64,000 nt of DNA, taken from the NCBI GenBank assembly GCA_012103455.1, contig WLWT01000002.1:868001-932000 (forward strand), given 5' to 3'. The position numbers were made by a program, and so were the translations under genes. Source of the DNA: Gammaproteobacteria bacterium. GTDB lineage: Bacteria; Pseudomonadota; Gammaproteobacteria; HK1. The notes beneath the pieces are model-generated. The model searched no databases. It was not told the origin of the DNA and worked only from the letters and a program-made list of their open reading frames with translations. How positions within the stretch are numbered: the stretch's first letter is position 1; each line of letters starts with the position of its first letter. Shown here piece after piece: positions 46,778 to 54,493 of the stretch.

Positions 46778-46904
46778 GCATAACGGCTTGCGTAAGGGGC
46801 GCGGCCAACGGATGTGGCTGGGCCCATAAAACTTGATGCACCACAGCCGCCAGATTTGAGCTGCGGGGCTTTGCGCCGCGTCCTTTTGACGCGATGGTTA
46901 TGCC
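46778..46904 (-). other. attC-like site, 127 bp (long type 2)
   Basis: GCATAACGGCTTGCGTAAGG at one end and GATGGTTATGC at the other. The same internal blocks as the 45517 site. Both cores are intact here (GCATAAC/GTTATGC). Confidence 0.85.
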
Positions 46905-47160
46905 CCGATGGCTTGGCTTGAGCCACCCGTTTTATACACTGCCACCTACGGAGCTTAAGAACTCCAACAGGCGGGCCAAGCGGCAGCCGGAAAGTAGTGC
47001 GGTTTTTTGTGCCCGAGATCCGGCCTATGGCCGGGAGGCTTGGTGAATAAAATACCTGCGGGAAATAGCCGAGGCAGTACCTGTTGCTGTTCTTAACCTC
47101 CCGGTCGCCCTTTGATTACAAAGGGCATTTTGCAACGTAAGAATTGCAACAGGAGCAACC

Positions 47161-47361
47161 ATGAAAAAGCGTTACCTCAAGGTTTGTGATACCTATTACG
47201 AATACCACCTGAAAAAATGGCCTCGGCCACCTTCGGTGCCCATGGTTCAACTCAAGGGCTATTGGCTGAACCAAATTGGTTTTGAAGTTGGCAAGCAGCT
47301 TCAGGTTTTACCGGGCATAGACCATTTGGTGGTTACTTTAGCCCCAGACAAAACACCTTGA
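47161..47361 (+). CDS. SymE-like toxin (cassette, opposite strand)
   Basis: 66 residues ending in the SymE-type barrel: VPMVQLKGYWLNQIGFEVGK, then LQVLPGIDHLVVTLAPD. The N-terminal basic part (MKKRYLKVCDTYYEYHLKKW) is an addition. AGGAGC precedes the ATG. SymE toxins (type I, RNA-antitoxin partners) are SOS-linked in E. coli. It is the only gene in the array clearly on the plus strand. Confidence 0.75.
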   Translation: MKKRYLKVCDTYYEYHLKKWPRPPSVPMVQLKGYWLNQIGFEVGKQLQVLPGIDHLVVTLAPDKTP

Positions 47362-47373
47362 TTTTTTACAAAC

Positions 47374-47400
47374 CCTGGCAATATACCGGGGCTTTTTTTG
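47374..47400 (+). terminator. Rho-independent terminator of symE
   Basis: CCCTGG and CCGGGG arms around CAATATA, followed by seven or more T, 13 bases after the stop. It then meets the cassette core GGCATAAC. Confidence 0.8.
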
Positions 47401-47427
47401 GAGGCATAACATTGTATTAAACGGATA
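47401..47427 (-). other. attI-like junction, copy 2
   Basis: Reading the minus strand: TATCCGTTTAATACAATG followed by core GTTATGCC. It parallels copy 1 at 49354-49384 (TATCCGTCTAATACACTG then GTTAGGGC). In both, the cassette array starts at the core, and the common flank has no attC palindrome, as in an attI. No integrase gene is present in the window to confirm it. Confidence 0.5.
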
Positions 47428-47430
47428 TGA

Positions 47431-47471
47431 AATATACTGCGCTAGGCAGAGACTATCTAGTGCAGTATATT
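47431..47471. other. Strong hairpin beside the attI-like junction
   Basis: Arms AATATACTGCGCTAG and CTAGTGCAGTATATT (14 of 15 paired) around an 11-base loop, GCAGAGACTAT. Not GC-rich and without a T tail, so not a terminator. Could be a binding site or recombination site remnant. Confidence 0.6.
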
Positions 47472-47540
47472 CCTGATTAACCCGAGTAACCACGTATCAT
47501 CACTTTTCCGATGAACACCCATCCAATGGGCACAAATACC

Positions 47541-47822
47541 TTAATCTGTTAGCCAAGAAAACAGGTGCCGGAGGGCGCGCGGCGTTGGTATGTCCGACCG
47601 GTCGAATGGCAGCGGTGTTACCGCATAACCGGGGTGTACTGAGTTGACGCGAATGGGCTCCGTCGCCTGCTGCACGGCAGCAGCCTTGGTGAAGGTGCGG
47701 ATTGCGCTCTTGGCGGCGTGGTAGGCAGCAGATGTGGGGCTGCCGATGATGCCGTAGATCGAAGAGGATGTTGATGATGGAACCGCCACCGCCATCTGTG
47801 CGTCCCCGGATGTACTCGCCTA
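47541..47822 (-). pseudogene. SDR-family oxidoreductase fragment, copy 2
   Basis: IYGIIGSPTSAAYHAAKSAI (the YxxxK catalytic pair YHAAK), RTFTKAAAVQQATEPIRVNS and VHPGYAVTPLPFDRSD are the C-terminal half of a short-chain dehydrogenase. The upstream frame is broken. It shares nearly 200 bp with 49368-49592. Confidence 0.75.
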
Positions 47823-47982
47823 GTCGCTTTAGGCAAGCACAAGAAAGTGGCTATCACGGCCTGCATGAGAAAGTTCACCGTCATCCTAAACTTCATGGTT
47901 CGCGATGAAACAATGTGGAATCTACAAACGTTAAACATTACGGGTTGACGACCACAGTCACTTGTTAAGTGATTTGTTTTGC

Positions 47983-48191
47983 TTATGCAAATTCATCTAT
48001 AGTAACCCCTGCCTGCTTCAACACTCCGCTTAAAGTTCCAGCCTTCAAGGTTTTATGATTGGGGACAACACAGCCCTGAGAACCCCTACGCATGACAACA
48101 TGACTCCCTTTTTGCCGAACAACTGTAAACCCTAATTTTCAAGCCTGCGGATGGCTTCTTCGCCTGATATTACGGGAAGCTTAGGAGGCAT
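47983..48191 (-). pseudogene. HicA-family toxin, frameshifted
   Basis: MPPKLPVISGEEAIRRLEN-stop; after a one-base shift in AATTAGGG the homology goes on as GFTVVRQKGSHVVMRRGSQG, then CVVPNHKTLKAGTLSGVLKQ and AGVTIDEFA-stop, a complete HicA with its catalytic histidine (GSHVVM). One extra T would restore the frame. The start lies 10 bases inside the hicB end. Confidence 0.85.
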
Positions 48192-48392
48192 ACGACGGAA
48201 TTTCTATTGTAGTTAGCAACGATTTTTTGTGAATTGTCATCGGAAACTCTTCCAGATACAACTCCGTAGCCTCTTGTAAGTTAGTTAAAGCCTCATCAAC
48301 AGATTCCCCTTGTGTGTGTGTGTGCCAGTCTCCGGATTCATAGCGACAAAGCCTCCTTCAAGCGCTGGGGTCAAAATTGCCGTTAATTGCAT
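48181..48392 (-). pseudogene. HicB-family antitoxin with a (CA)7 repeat that breaks its frame
   Basis: MQLTAILTPALEGGFVAMNP and ETGTHTH are in the ATG frame. QGESVDEALTNLQEATELYL, then EEFPMTIHKKSLLTTIEIPS resumes two bases out. The junction is a (TG)7 repeat on the plus strand (48311-48324). With six units the frame is continuous. Thus either a slipped dead copy or a phase-variable antitoxin. Confidence 0.85.
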
Positions 48393-48428
48393 AGTTTCTT
48401 CTCCAAAATTTATTTACTGCACCTGGTC

Positions 48429-48509
48429 GCCTAACGCTACACATGAGGGGCCGCCAGTTGCAGAGCGAAGCGGCGCAGCCGGCGGTCCCTCTCCATGTGT
48501 TTGTTAGGA
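48429..48509 (-). other. attC-like site
   Basis: GCCTAAC and GTTAGGA ends, 81 bp, with arms CGCTACACATGAGGGGCCG / CGGTCCCTCTCCATGTG and a GCGAAGCGGCGCAGC tip. A well-paired palindrome. Confidence 0.85.
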
Positions 48510-48531
48510 CTAATTTCTATAGCGGCTATTT

Positions 48532-48912
48532 TCAGCTTGAAATAGCCCTAGCGATTGCCCCCGGCTCAAACGACACTTCCCGTTGGCCTGCAACCAATTT
48601 GGGAAGGGCACCAGAAGTATGCGGAACTCGTACGGCAATAATCGGTTTGCGTGCGCTCTTGGCGTTTCTAAGCTCATAATCGACGCCCGTGCTGTTGTGG
48701 GTATCCTGGCCCACTATCAAGATTACACACGCAGCCCCATTGATTATTGGATTAATATGGCCGCGAATGGCGCTTTGACCATCTTGCCGAACATCTCGAG
48801 ATTCCTCTGTGATTCGGACATTTTCGCCAAGACGCCCACCCTGGGACCATTCTGCCAGTCGGTCTTTCCATTGTTTGTCTTCGTACTTGTAGCTTACAAA
48901 AACAGACTTCAT
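48532..48912 (-). CDS. TIR-like domain protein (MTH538/ThsB-like), cassette
   Basis: About 126 residues. MKSVFVSYKYEDKQWKDRLA is the first strand and helix. The middle GAACVILIVGQDTHNSTGVD, then YELRNAKSARKPIIAVRVP contains the S..VDYEL motif whose glutamate is at the position of the catalytic Glu in TIR enzymes. The C-terminal segment is short. TIR-like proteins of this class make or respond to nucleotide signals in anti-phage systems such as Thoeris. AAGGGG lies 8 bases before the chosen ATG. A longer frame adds six residues. Partner is the membrane protein 33 bases upstream. Confidence 0.8.
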   Translation of the reverse strand: MKSVFVSYKYEDKQWKDRLAEWSQGGRLGENVRITEESRDVRQDGQSAIRGHINPIINGAACVILIVGQDTHNSTGVDYELRNAKSARKPIIAVRVPHTSGALPKLVAGQREVSFEPGAIARAISS

Positions 48913-48945
48913 CGATATTCCCCTTTCCAATGTTGTTTCAGTTTT

Positions 48946-49347
48946 TCACGATGTAACCGCAACATACAACAGCAGTACTGAAGCAAGTTGACTACCATAA
49001 AATAAGCACAGCGTAGTTGAAAATGCAGCCGGCAACCAACCATTTTCTGCTTTCTGTTTTTGGTCGATTTTCATCGTGAAATCGATTTCATCATTGTCAA
49101 GGCTGCGTACGCAATCAAAAAGAGCCCGGTATTGCCTTTCAACTGACAGATAGTAACCATCTAGACCCCAGAGAATTGCAATTGGAATACATGCCAATAG
49201 CGCTAATCCACCGTTGGATTCTCTTGCAGAAATAGCCCCTAGCGCCACCAGAAGCACCACAGCCCATCCCTTTAGCTTAAAGGAATGATCCGAGAACCTG
49301 GAGATTGCTGCTTGAATGAATTCCAAATGCTTCATTTTGGCGTCCAT
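48946..49347 (-). CDS. Small membrane protein, first gene of the TIR cassette
   Basis: 133 residues with three predicted membrane segments: GWAVVLLVALGAISA, ALLACIPIAILWGLDGYYLS and AAFSTTLCLFYGSQLASVLL. A charged cytoplasmic loop (RSLDNDEIDFTMKIDQKQKA) lies between the second and third. The start is close to the GTTAGGG core, which also supplies AGGG at ribosome-site distance. It is the likely effector or anchor of the TIR-like protein. Function inferred from context only. Confidence 0.75.
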   Translation of the reverse strand: MDAKMKHLEFIQAAISRFSDHSFKLKGWAVVLLVALGAISARESNGGLALLACIPIAILWGLDGYYLSVERQYRALFDCVRSLDNDEIDFTMKIDQKQKAENGWLPAAFSTTLCLFYGSQLASVLLLYVAVTS

Positions 49348-49353
49348 ACGAAA

Positions 49354-49384
49354 GCCCTAACAGTGTATTAGACGGATATGGAAT
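49354..49384 (-). other. attI-like junction, copy 1
   Basis: Minus strand TATCCGTCTAATACACTG followed by core GTTAGGGC; the TIR/membrane cassette starts immediately after. The same flank recurs at 47401-47427. Confidence 0.5.
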
Positions 49385-49592
49385 AATAACCGGGGTGTAC
49401 TGAGTTGACGCGAATGGGCTCCGCCGCATGCTGCACGGCAGCAGCCTTGGTGAAGGTGCGGATTGCGCTCTTGGCGGCGAGGTAGGCAGTAGATGTGGGG
49501 TTACCGATGATGCCGTAGAGCGAAGAGGATGTTGATGATGGAACCGCCACCGCCATCTGTGCGTTCCCGGATGTCCTCGCTGGTCTAGCCAA
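49368..49592 (-). pseudogene. SDR-family oxidoreductase fragment, copy 1
   Basis: YGIIGNPTSTAYLAAKSAIR and TFTKAAAVQHAAEPIRVNSV, then HPGY, after which the frame goes into the attI-like junction. Slightly different from copy 2 (GNPTSTAYLAAK versus GSPTSAAYHAAK), so an old duplication. Confidence 0.75.
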
Positions 49593-49705
49593 TAATCCAC
49601 AGAGGAGCCGGATGCAGGCGGTTTTCCCGCCGGCCCCTGAATGACGGTACGATGGCGTTCCTCAATTTACCTTAACCGCCACTTAATCCCAGGGAGAATA
49701 CACCC

Positions 49706-50467
49706 GTGAGTGCTGTTGCAGATACCGTCCGTCCTCTTTGTTCCGACGCCGAATGGCAAACCCGGGTCGATCTTGCGGCCCTATACCGGCTGTACGTGCG
49801 CTACGGCTGGACTGATCTCATCTACACCCATATTTCAGCGCGGGTGCCGGATGAGCCGGGCCACTATCTCATCAATCCCTACGGCCTGTTCTTTGACGAG
49901 ATGACCGCCTCGATGATGTTGCGAGTGGATTTGGACGGCAATCTTCTCGATGACCGCGGATACGAATACAACGAGGCGGGACACCTCATCCATTCCGCCG
50001 TGTTAAAAGCCCGGCCGGATGTGAATTATGTACTGCACACCCACTCGCGCTGCGGCACCGCCGTCTCCGCCATGGCCTGCGGCGTGCTCCCGCTCTCCCA
50101 GCATTCCAACATCATCTTGGACACTATTGCCTATCATGACTACGCCCCAGTGGTCCAAGGTCAAGACGAATGCGAGCGCCTGGGGGCCGACTTGAGCGAT
50201 AAATTCTTGATGGTGCTTCGAAATCACGGTCTGCTGGCCGTGGGACGCACGGCGGCGGAGGCGTTCTGGTATCTTTATTACTTGGAGATGAGCTGCAAAA
50301 TTCAGGTGGATGTGTTGACTTCCGGTACTGATTATGTGGTGCCGGATGATGCTTCCATTGAAGAACTCAAAAAGTACGGGCTTCCCGGCGAGGAACCTCA
50401 AGGTGCACGCGAATGGCCCGGTCTTTTGCGCATGCTCGATCGTATCGATCCCTCGTACCGTCACTGA
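49706..50467 (+). CDS. Class II aldolase/adducin family protein
   Basis: 253 residues: RYGWTDLIYTHISARVPDEP, HYLINPYGLFFDEMTASMML, then YVLHTHSRCGTAVSAMACG (HTH metal ligands) and LRNHGLLAVGRTAAEAFWYL (third histidine). Zn-dependent aldolase or decarboxylase of the fuculose-phosphate-aldolase type. Starts with GTG after GGGAGAAT. Followed after 11 bases by epoxide hydrolase, so an operon. Confidence 0.9.
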   Translation: MSAVADTVRPLCSDAEWQTRVDLAALYRLYVRYGWTDLIYTHISARVPDEPGHYLINPYGLFFDEMTASMMLRVDLDGNLLDDRGYEYNEAGHLIHSAVLKARPDVNYVLHTHSRCGTAVSAMACGVLPLSQHSNIILDTIAYHDYAPVVQGQDECERLGADLSDKFLMVLRNHGLLAVGRTAAEAFWYLYYLEMSCKIQVDVLTSGTDYVVPDDASIEELKKYGLPGEEPQGAREWPGLLRMLDRIDPSYRH

Positions 50468-50478
50468 GCAGCGTAGCC

Positions 50479-51621
50479 ATGAGCGAAGCGATCACGCCAT
50501 ACCGCATAGAAACAGCACAAGCTGATCTGGATGACTTAGCACGGCGCCTCGGCCATACCCGGTGGCCGGAGGTGCAGACGGTGGACGATTGGTCCCAGGG
50601 CATACCGCTCGCCTACGTCCAGGAGGTATGCGCATACTGGGCGCGAGCCTATGACTGGCGTGCCACCGAAGCGCGGCTGAACGCGCTACCCCAGTTCACC
50701 ACTGTGATCGATGGGCTAACCATTCATTTTCTGCATTTGCGCTCACCACAAGAAGACGCGCTGCCCCTGCTTCTGACACATGGCTGGCCGGGTTCGATTA
50801 TCGAGTTCATGAAAGTGCTGGGACCGCTGTACGATCCCGCCGCCCATGGTGGCTGGGCCGGCGATGCTTTTCACTTGGTGGTGCCGTCACTGCCGGGTTA
50901 TGGTTATTCCGGCAAGCCGGCGCAACCGGGCTGGGGTGTGGCCAAAGTGGCGCGCGCCTGGGACGAACTCATGGTGCGCTTAGGCTACCGGCGCTATGTC
51001 GCCCAGGGCGGTGATTGGGGCGCTGCGGTCACGACTGCTATCGGCGTGCAAAACCTGGGGCATTGCGCCGGCATCCACGTCAATATGCCCATCGTCGCGC
51101 CAGATAAGTCCACCTTCGACGGTCTGACGGAACAAGAAAAAAGCGCGCTGGCCGCCGCTAAGTACTATCAAGATTGGGATTCGGGCTATTCCAAGCAACA
51201 GAGTACCCGGCCGCAAACCGTAGGTTATGGACTGGTTGACTCGCCCAGCGGGCAGGCGGCTTGGATTCTGGAGAAGTTCTACCAATGGATGGACTGCGAC
51301 GGTCATCCGGAGAACGTTGTCACGCGCGATGAGTTGCTGGACAACGTCATGATGTATTGGTTGACCGGCTCGGGTGCTTCCAGTGCGCGCCTTTACTGGG
51401 AGAGTTTTGGTAAGCGCGTGCCGGGAGAAATCACCATTCCTTGCGGATGCAGCTTGTTTCCCAAAGAGATCTTTCGCGCCTCCAAGCGTTGGATGCAACG
51501 GCGGTTCACGCAACTCGTCTATTGGAATGAACTCGAAAGCGGCGGTCATTTCGCCGCCTTCGAGAAGCCGCAGGTGTTCGTGGCTGAATTGCGTCGGTGT
51601 TTTGCCTTGATGCGCGGGTAG
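50479..51621 (+). CDS. Epoxide hydrolase (EHN plus alpha/beta-hydrolase)
   Basis: 380 residues: N-terminal EHN domain (ITPYRIETAQADLDDLARRL, then PEVQTVDDWSQGIPLAYVQE) and the hydrolase domain with LLLTHGWPGSIIEFMKVLG (HGWPGS oxyanion segment). The nucleophile aspartate is in VAQGGDWGAAVTTAIGV. The catalytic histidine lies in ESGGHFAAFEKPQVF. Converts an epoxide to a diol. I start at MSEAITPYR rather than an upstream ATG that overlaps the aldolase. Confidence 0.92.
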   Translation: MSEAITPYRIETAQADLDDLARRLGHTRWPEVQTVDDWSQGIPLAYVQEVCAYWARAYDWRATEARLNALPQFTTVIDGLTIHFLHLRSPQEDALPLLLTHGWPGSIIEFMKVLGPLYDPAAHGGWAGDAFHLVVPSLPGYGYSGKPAQPGWGVAKVARAWDELMVRLGYRRYVAQGGDWGAAVTTAIGVQNLGHCAGIHVNMPIVAPDKSTFDGLTEQEKSALAAAKYYQDWDSGYSKQQSTRPQTVGYGLVDSPSGQAAWILEKFYQWMDCDGHPENVVTRDELLDNVMMYWLTGSGASSARLYWESFGKRVPGEITIPCGCSLFPKEIFRASKRWMQRRFTQLVYWNELESGGHFAAFEKPQVFVAELRRCFALMRG

Positions 51622-51638
51622 CCGTGGTAGCGCGCCGC

Positions 51639-52133
51639 TCAGGCGGCGTGTTTGCTGGCCTGCCATGCATCCAAGGATTCGCGTGCAGTACGTTTTACTT
51701 GCGCCGGATCGTTGGATTCGTCTTCGCCCGCTTTGGCCGCCAACTCCACGACATATCCGTTCGGATCGCGGAAATAGATGGAGTGAATGAAGCCGTGATC
51801 GGTGATCCCCCGCGTGTGAATGCCTAGAGCGCCGGCTTTTTCCATCATCGCTTCGAGCTGGCTGCGGTCCACCTCGAGGGCGATGTGCAGGTCAAAATCA
51901 TGTTGCTCTTTGAACTCGAACGGTTGTTCGGGCGCTTCGAAAAAGGCCATGCAGGAGCCATCGTCCATCTGAAAGAAAGTGTGCAACACCTTGGCTTGGC
52001 GGCCAGTTTGGGTCGTACCGATCGGGAAAGCATCGACCATCGGCAGCCCTAGGAAGTCTTCGTAAAACGCTCGCGTCTCCTCCGAGTCGCGGCAGCGGTA
52101 AGCGGCGTGGTGCAGACCTTTAATCATGTTCAA
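51639..52133 (-). CDS. VOC-family protein (glyoxalase superfamily)
   Basis: 164 residues: MNMIKGLHHAAYRCRDSEET starts with the first ligand histidine. RAFYEDFLGLPMVDAFPIG, HDFDLHIALEVDRSQLEAMM and HSIYFRDPNGYVVELAAKAG (E in the last strand) follow. A dioxygenase or isomerase fold. Convergent with the epoxide hydrolase. Confidence 0.85.
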   Translation of the reverse strand: MNMIKGLHHAAYRCRDSEETRAFYEDFLGLPMVDAFPIGTTQTGRQAKVLHTFFQMDDGSCMAFFEAPEQPFEFKEQHDFDLHIALEVDRSQLEAMMEKAGALGIHTRGITDHGFIHSIYFRDPNGYVVELAAKAGEDESNDPAQVKRTARESLDAWQASKHAA

Positions 52134-52264
52134 TTCCCCGTGAAGATGTTGATGGATGGATTGTCGTTCTCAACTGATGACAGCCATAGACTTTTCAAGG
52201 CGCAACTGTCGGGTTTTTGCTGAATCGCCAAGCTCCGCCAACCGGCTGCCAATGTCCAGGAACT

Positions 52265-53233
52265 CTAACCGCGCGCCATCACTTCCCGGACGCCGGCAAT
52301 GATTTTGTTTCTATCGGGGAACACGTAGTCCTCGAGTTCAGGCCCATAGGGGATGGGCACCTGTAGCGCACATACCCGCTTCAGCGAGGTCTTGAGCGCT
52401 CTGAAGGTTTCTTCGTGTTCCGTCACCACGGCGGCGATTTCTGCGGATGCGCCAGCGGTAGGCCCTGCTTCGTCGGCGATCACCAGCCGCCCTGTTTTTC
52501 GCACCGACGCCCGGATAGCCTCTTGGTCCATGGGTACCAGCGTGCGTGGGTCCAGCACTTCGGTGGAAATGCCTTCTGCCGCCAGGGTGTCCGCCGCCGC
52601 CAGCGCCTCGTGCACCAGCCAGGCTAGCGCGACGATGGTGACATCGCTGCCTTCCCGTTTGATGTCGGCCTGGCCGAGCGGGATGGTGTAATCCTCATCA
52701 GGCACTTCACCTTCCAGACCCATCAAGCGGTCGGATTCGAAAGAGATGATCGGGTTGTTATCGCGGATGGCGGTCTTCAGCAAGCCTTTGGCATCGTAAG
52801 GCGTGGACGGCAAGATCATCTTCAACCCGGCCAGATTCATGAACATGGAATAGGGGCTCTGCGAGTGCTGAGCCGCCCGCCGCGTGCCGCCGCCAACGGA
52901 GGCCCGGAACAGAATCGGAAACTTGGCCTGCCCTCCGAACATGTAATGGATCTTGGCCGCTTGGTTGACGATTTGATCCATGGCCACGAAACAGAACGTA
53001 ACCATCCGCCAATCCACGATGGGCCTATAGCCGGAACCGGCGGCGCCGATGGCCATGCCGGTCAGCGCACTCTCAGCGATGGGTGTCGCCCGCACCCGCT
53101 CGGCGCCGAATTCTTCGAGTAACGGCGGCGGCGCATCCGTGCAGAGATGAAAAATCTTGGGATCGGCGCGCATTTCCTCCGCTAACGCCTCCATCCCCGC
53201 TTGCATGTATGAGATCGTTCGCACTGTATACAC
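52265..53233 (-). CDS. Alpha-ketoacid dehydrogenase E1 beta subunit
   Basis: 322 residues of the transketolase-like E1 beta type: AQHSQSPYSMFMNLAGLKMI, LPSTPYDAKGLLKTAIRDNN, GSDVTIVALAWLVHEALAAA and IPYGPELEDYVFPDRNKIIA. Pairs with the alpha subunit downstream in numbering (53495-54472). Together they decarboxylate a 2-oxoacid or acetoin using TPP. No E2/E3 genes are in the window. Confidence 0.9.
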   Translation of the reverse strand: MYTVRTISYMQAGMEALAEEMRADPKIFHLCTDAPPPLLEEFGAERVRATPIAESALTGMAIGAAGSGYRPIVDWRMVTFCFVAMDQIVNQAAKIHYMFGGQAKFPILFRASVGGGTRRAAQHSQSPYSMFMNLAGLKMILPSTPYDAKGLLKTAIRDNNPIISFESDRLMGLEGEVPDEDYTIPLGQADIKREGSDVTIVALAWLVHEALAAADTLAAEGISTEVLDPRTLVPMDQEAIRASVRKTGRLVIADEAGPTAGASAEIAAVVTEHEETFRALKTSLKRVCALQVPIPYGPELEDYVFPDRNKIIAGVREVMARG

Positions 53234-53494
53234 CAGGGGCCGGATACGACCGGCTCGTCATCGAATAAGCCAAAACCCTACACTTTGCTCACGGCGTTGA
53301 CCACCGATGGATGCGTCACACGCGGGTTATTCACCTGAATCTCCTCCACGTTTGCAACGCGCTTATTCGCCTTGCGGTTCTCATATCTCGTTCGGGATGC
53401 GCCGCGCCCATCGCAATCACTGCGCTGTCCATCTGGCATATCCCGCTCATTACGCCGTGTTCCCGCCATGCCCGGCGCCGATGTCCGGCCTCAC
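53234..53494 (-). other. Gap between E1 subunits
   Basis: About 260 bases separate the E1 genes. No complete lipoyl or other domain could be recognised. A 63-residue frame at 53278-53469 ends NPRVTHPSVVNAVSKV but is not convincing. Confidence 0.35.
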
Positions 53495-54472
53495 TTAGAC
53501 CGCAAAAACATCATCCACCACCGCTGCCGGAGCGGGAAACGGACTGGCTTCGGCGAAGGCCACAGCATCGGCGATGACAGCGCACACCTGCGCATCGATC
53601 TGCGTCCACTCTGCCTGCGTGACCGGCGTATCACCAGCCCGTGTATGGGCCAACAAAACCTCAATGGGATCTTTTGCCCGCCACTCGTCGATCTCCGCCT
53701 GGGGCCGCAGATCCGGCTGGTTGACCCGCTCGGTGTGGCGGCGCTGGCGATAGGTTTTGCATTCTATGAGCGACGGCCCTGCACCGGCCCGGGCCCGCTC
53801 CACCGCCTCTTCGGTTGCGGCCATCACGGCTAACACGTCATTGCCATCGACGATGTGCCCAGGGATGCCGTAACCCGCCGACCTAGCCGCCACATCGCCC
53901 GCCGAGACGGTTGCACTGGCCGGCGTATTCACCGCCCACAGATTGTTTTCGCACACATAGATGACCGGCAGTTGCCACTGAGCGGCGATATTGATGGACT
54001 CGTGAAACGGTCCCGCATTGGATGCGCCATCACCGAAAAAACACACCGCCACACGGCCATTGCCATCCAACTGGGCGGCGAGTCCGGCGCCGGTGATGAT
54101 GGACATGCCGCCGGCTACGATGCCATTGGCGCCCAACATGCCGATGCCGAAATCCGCGATATGCATGGAGCCGCCCTTGCCTTTGCAGTATCCCGTCTCT
54201 CGTCCGTACAACTCGGCCATCATGCGTTTGGGATCAGCCCCTTTGGCGATGCAATGGCCATGGCCACGGTGGGTGCTGATGATCTGATCGTCTCGGTCGA
54301 GTGCCGCACACACGCCCACGGCAACGGCTTCCTCGCCGATGTAACAGTGCACCACGCCATAGATGGCGCCGGAATGAAAATCATCCGATGCCCGTTCCTC
54401 AAAACGGCGGATGGTGTGCATTTGCCGCAGCAACTCGCGTTCGCGCTCGGCTTGATTGGTGGCTGGTGTCAT
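53495..54472 (-). CDS. Alpha-ketoacid dehydrogenase E1 alpha subunit
   Basis: 325 residues with HTIRRFEERASDDFHSGAIY, HRGHGHCIAKGADPKRMMAE, KGGSMHIADFGIGMLGANGI and the TPP motif VCFFGDGASNAGPFHESINI, AAQWQLPVIYVCENNLWAVN. TPP-dependent E1 alpha (acetoin/pyruvate type). Starts 21 bases after the stop of the reductase-like gene, so the three genes probably form one transcript (55384 to 52265). Confidence 0.92.
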   Translation of the reverse strand: MTPATNQAERERELLRQMHTIRRFEERASDDFHSGAIYGVVHCYIGEEAVAVGVCAALDRDDQIISTHRGHGHCIAKGADPKRMMAELYGRETGYCKGKGGSMHIADFGIGMLGANGIVAGGMSIITGAGLAAQLDGNGRVAVCFFGDGASNAGPFHESINIAAQWQLPVIYVCENNLWAVNTPASATVSAGDVAARSAGYGIPGHIVDGNDVLAVMAATEEAVERARAGAGPSLIECKTYRQRRHTERVNQPDLRPQAEIDEWRAKDPIEVLLAHTRAGDTPVTQAEWTQIDAQVCAVIADAVAFAEASPFPAPAAVVDDVFAV

Positions 54473-54493
54473 GGTCCTGATCCTGTATTTCTC

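Noticed and set aside
53278..53469. 63-residue frame between E1 subunits as a lipoyl-domain carrier
   Set aside because: No lipoyl-lysine motif (ESDKA/ESMKM-type) is present and composition is poor.
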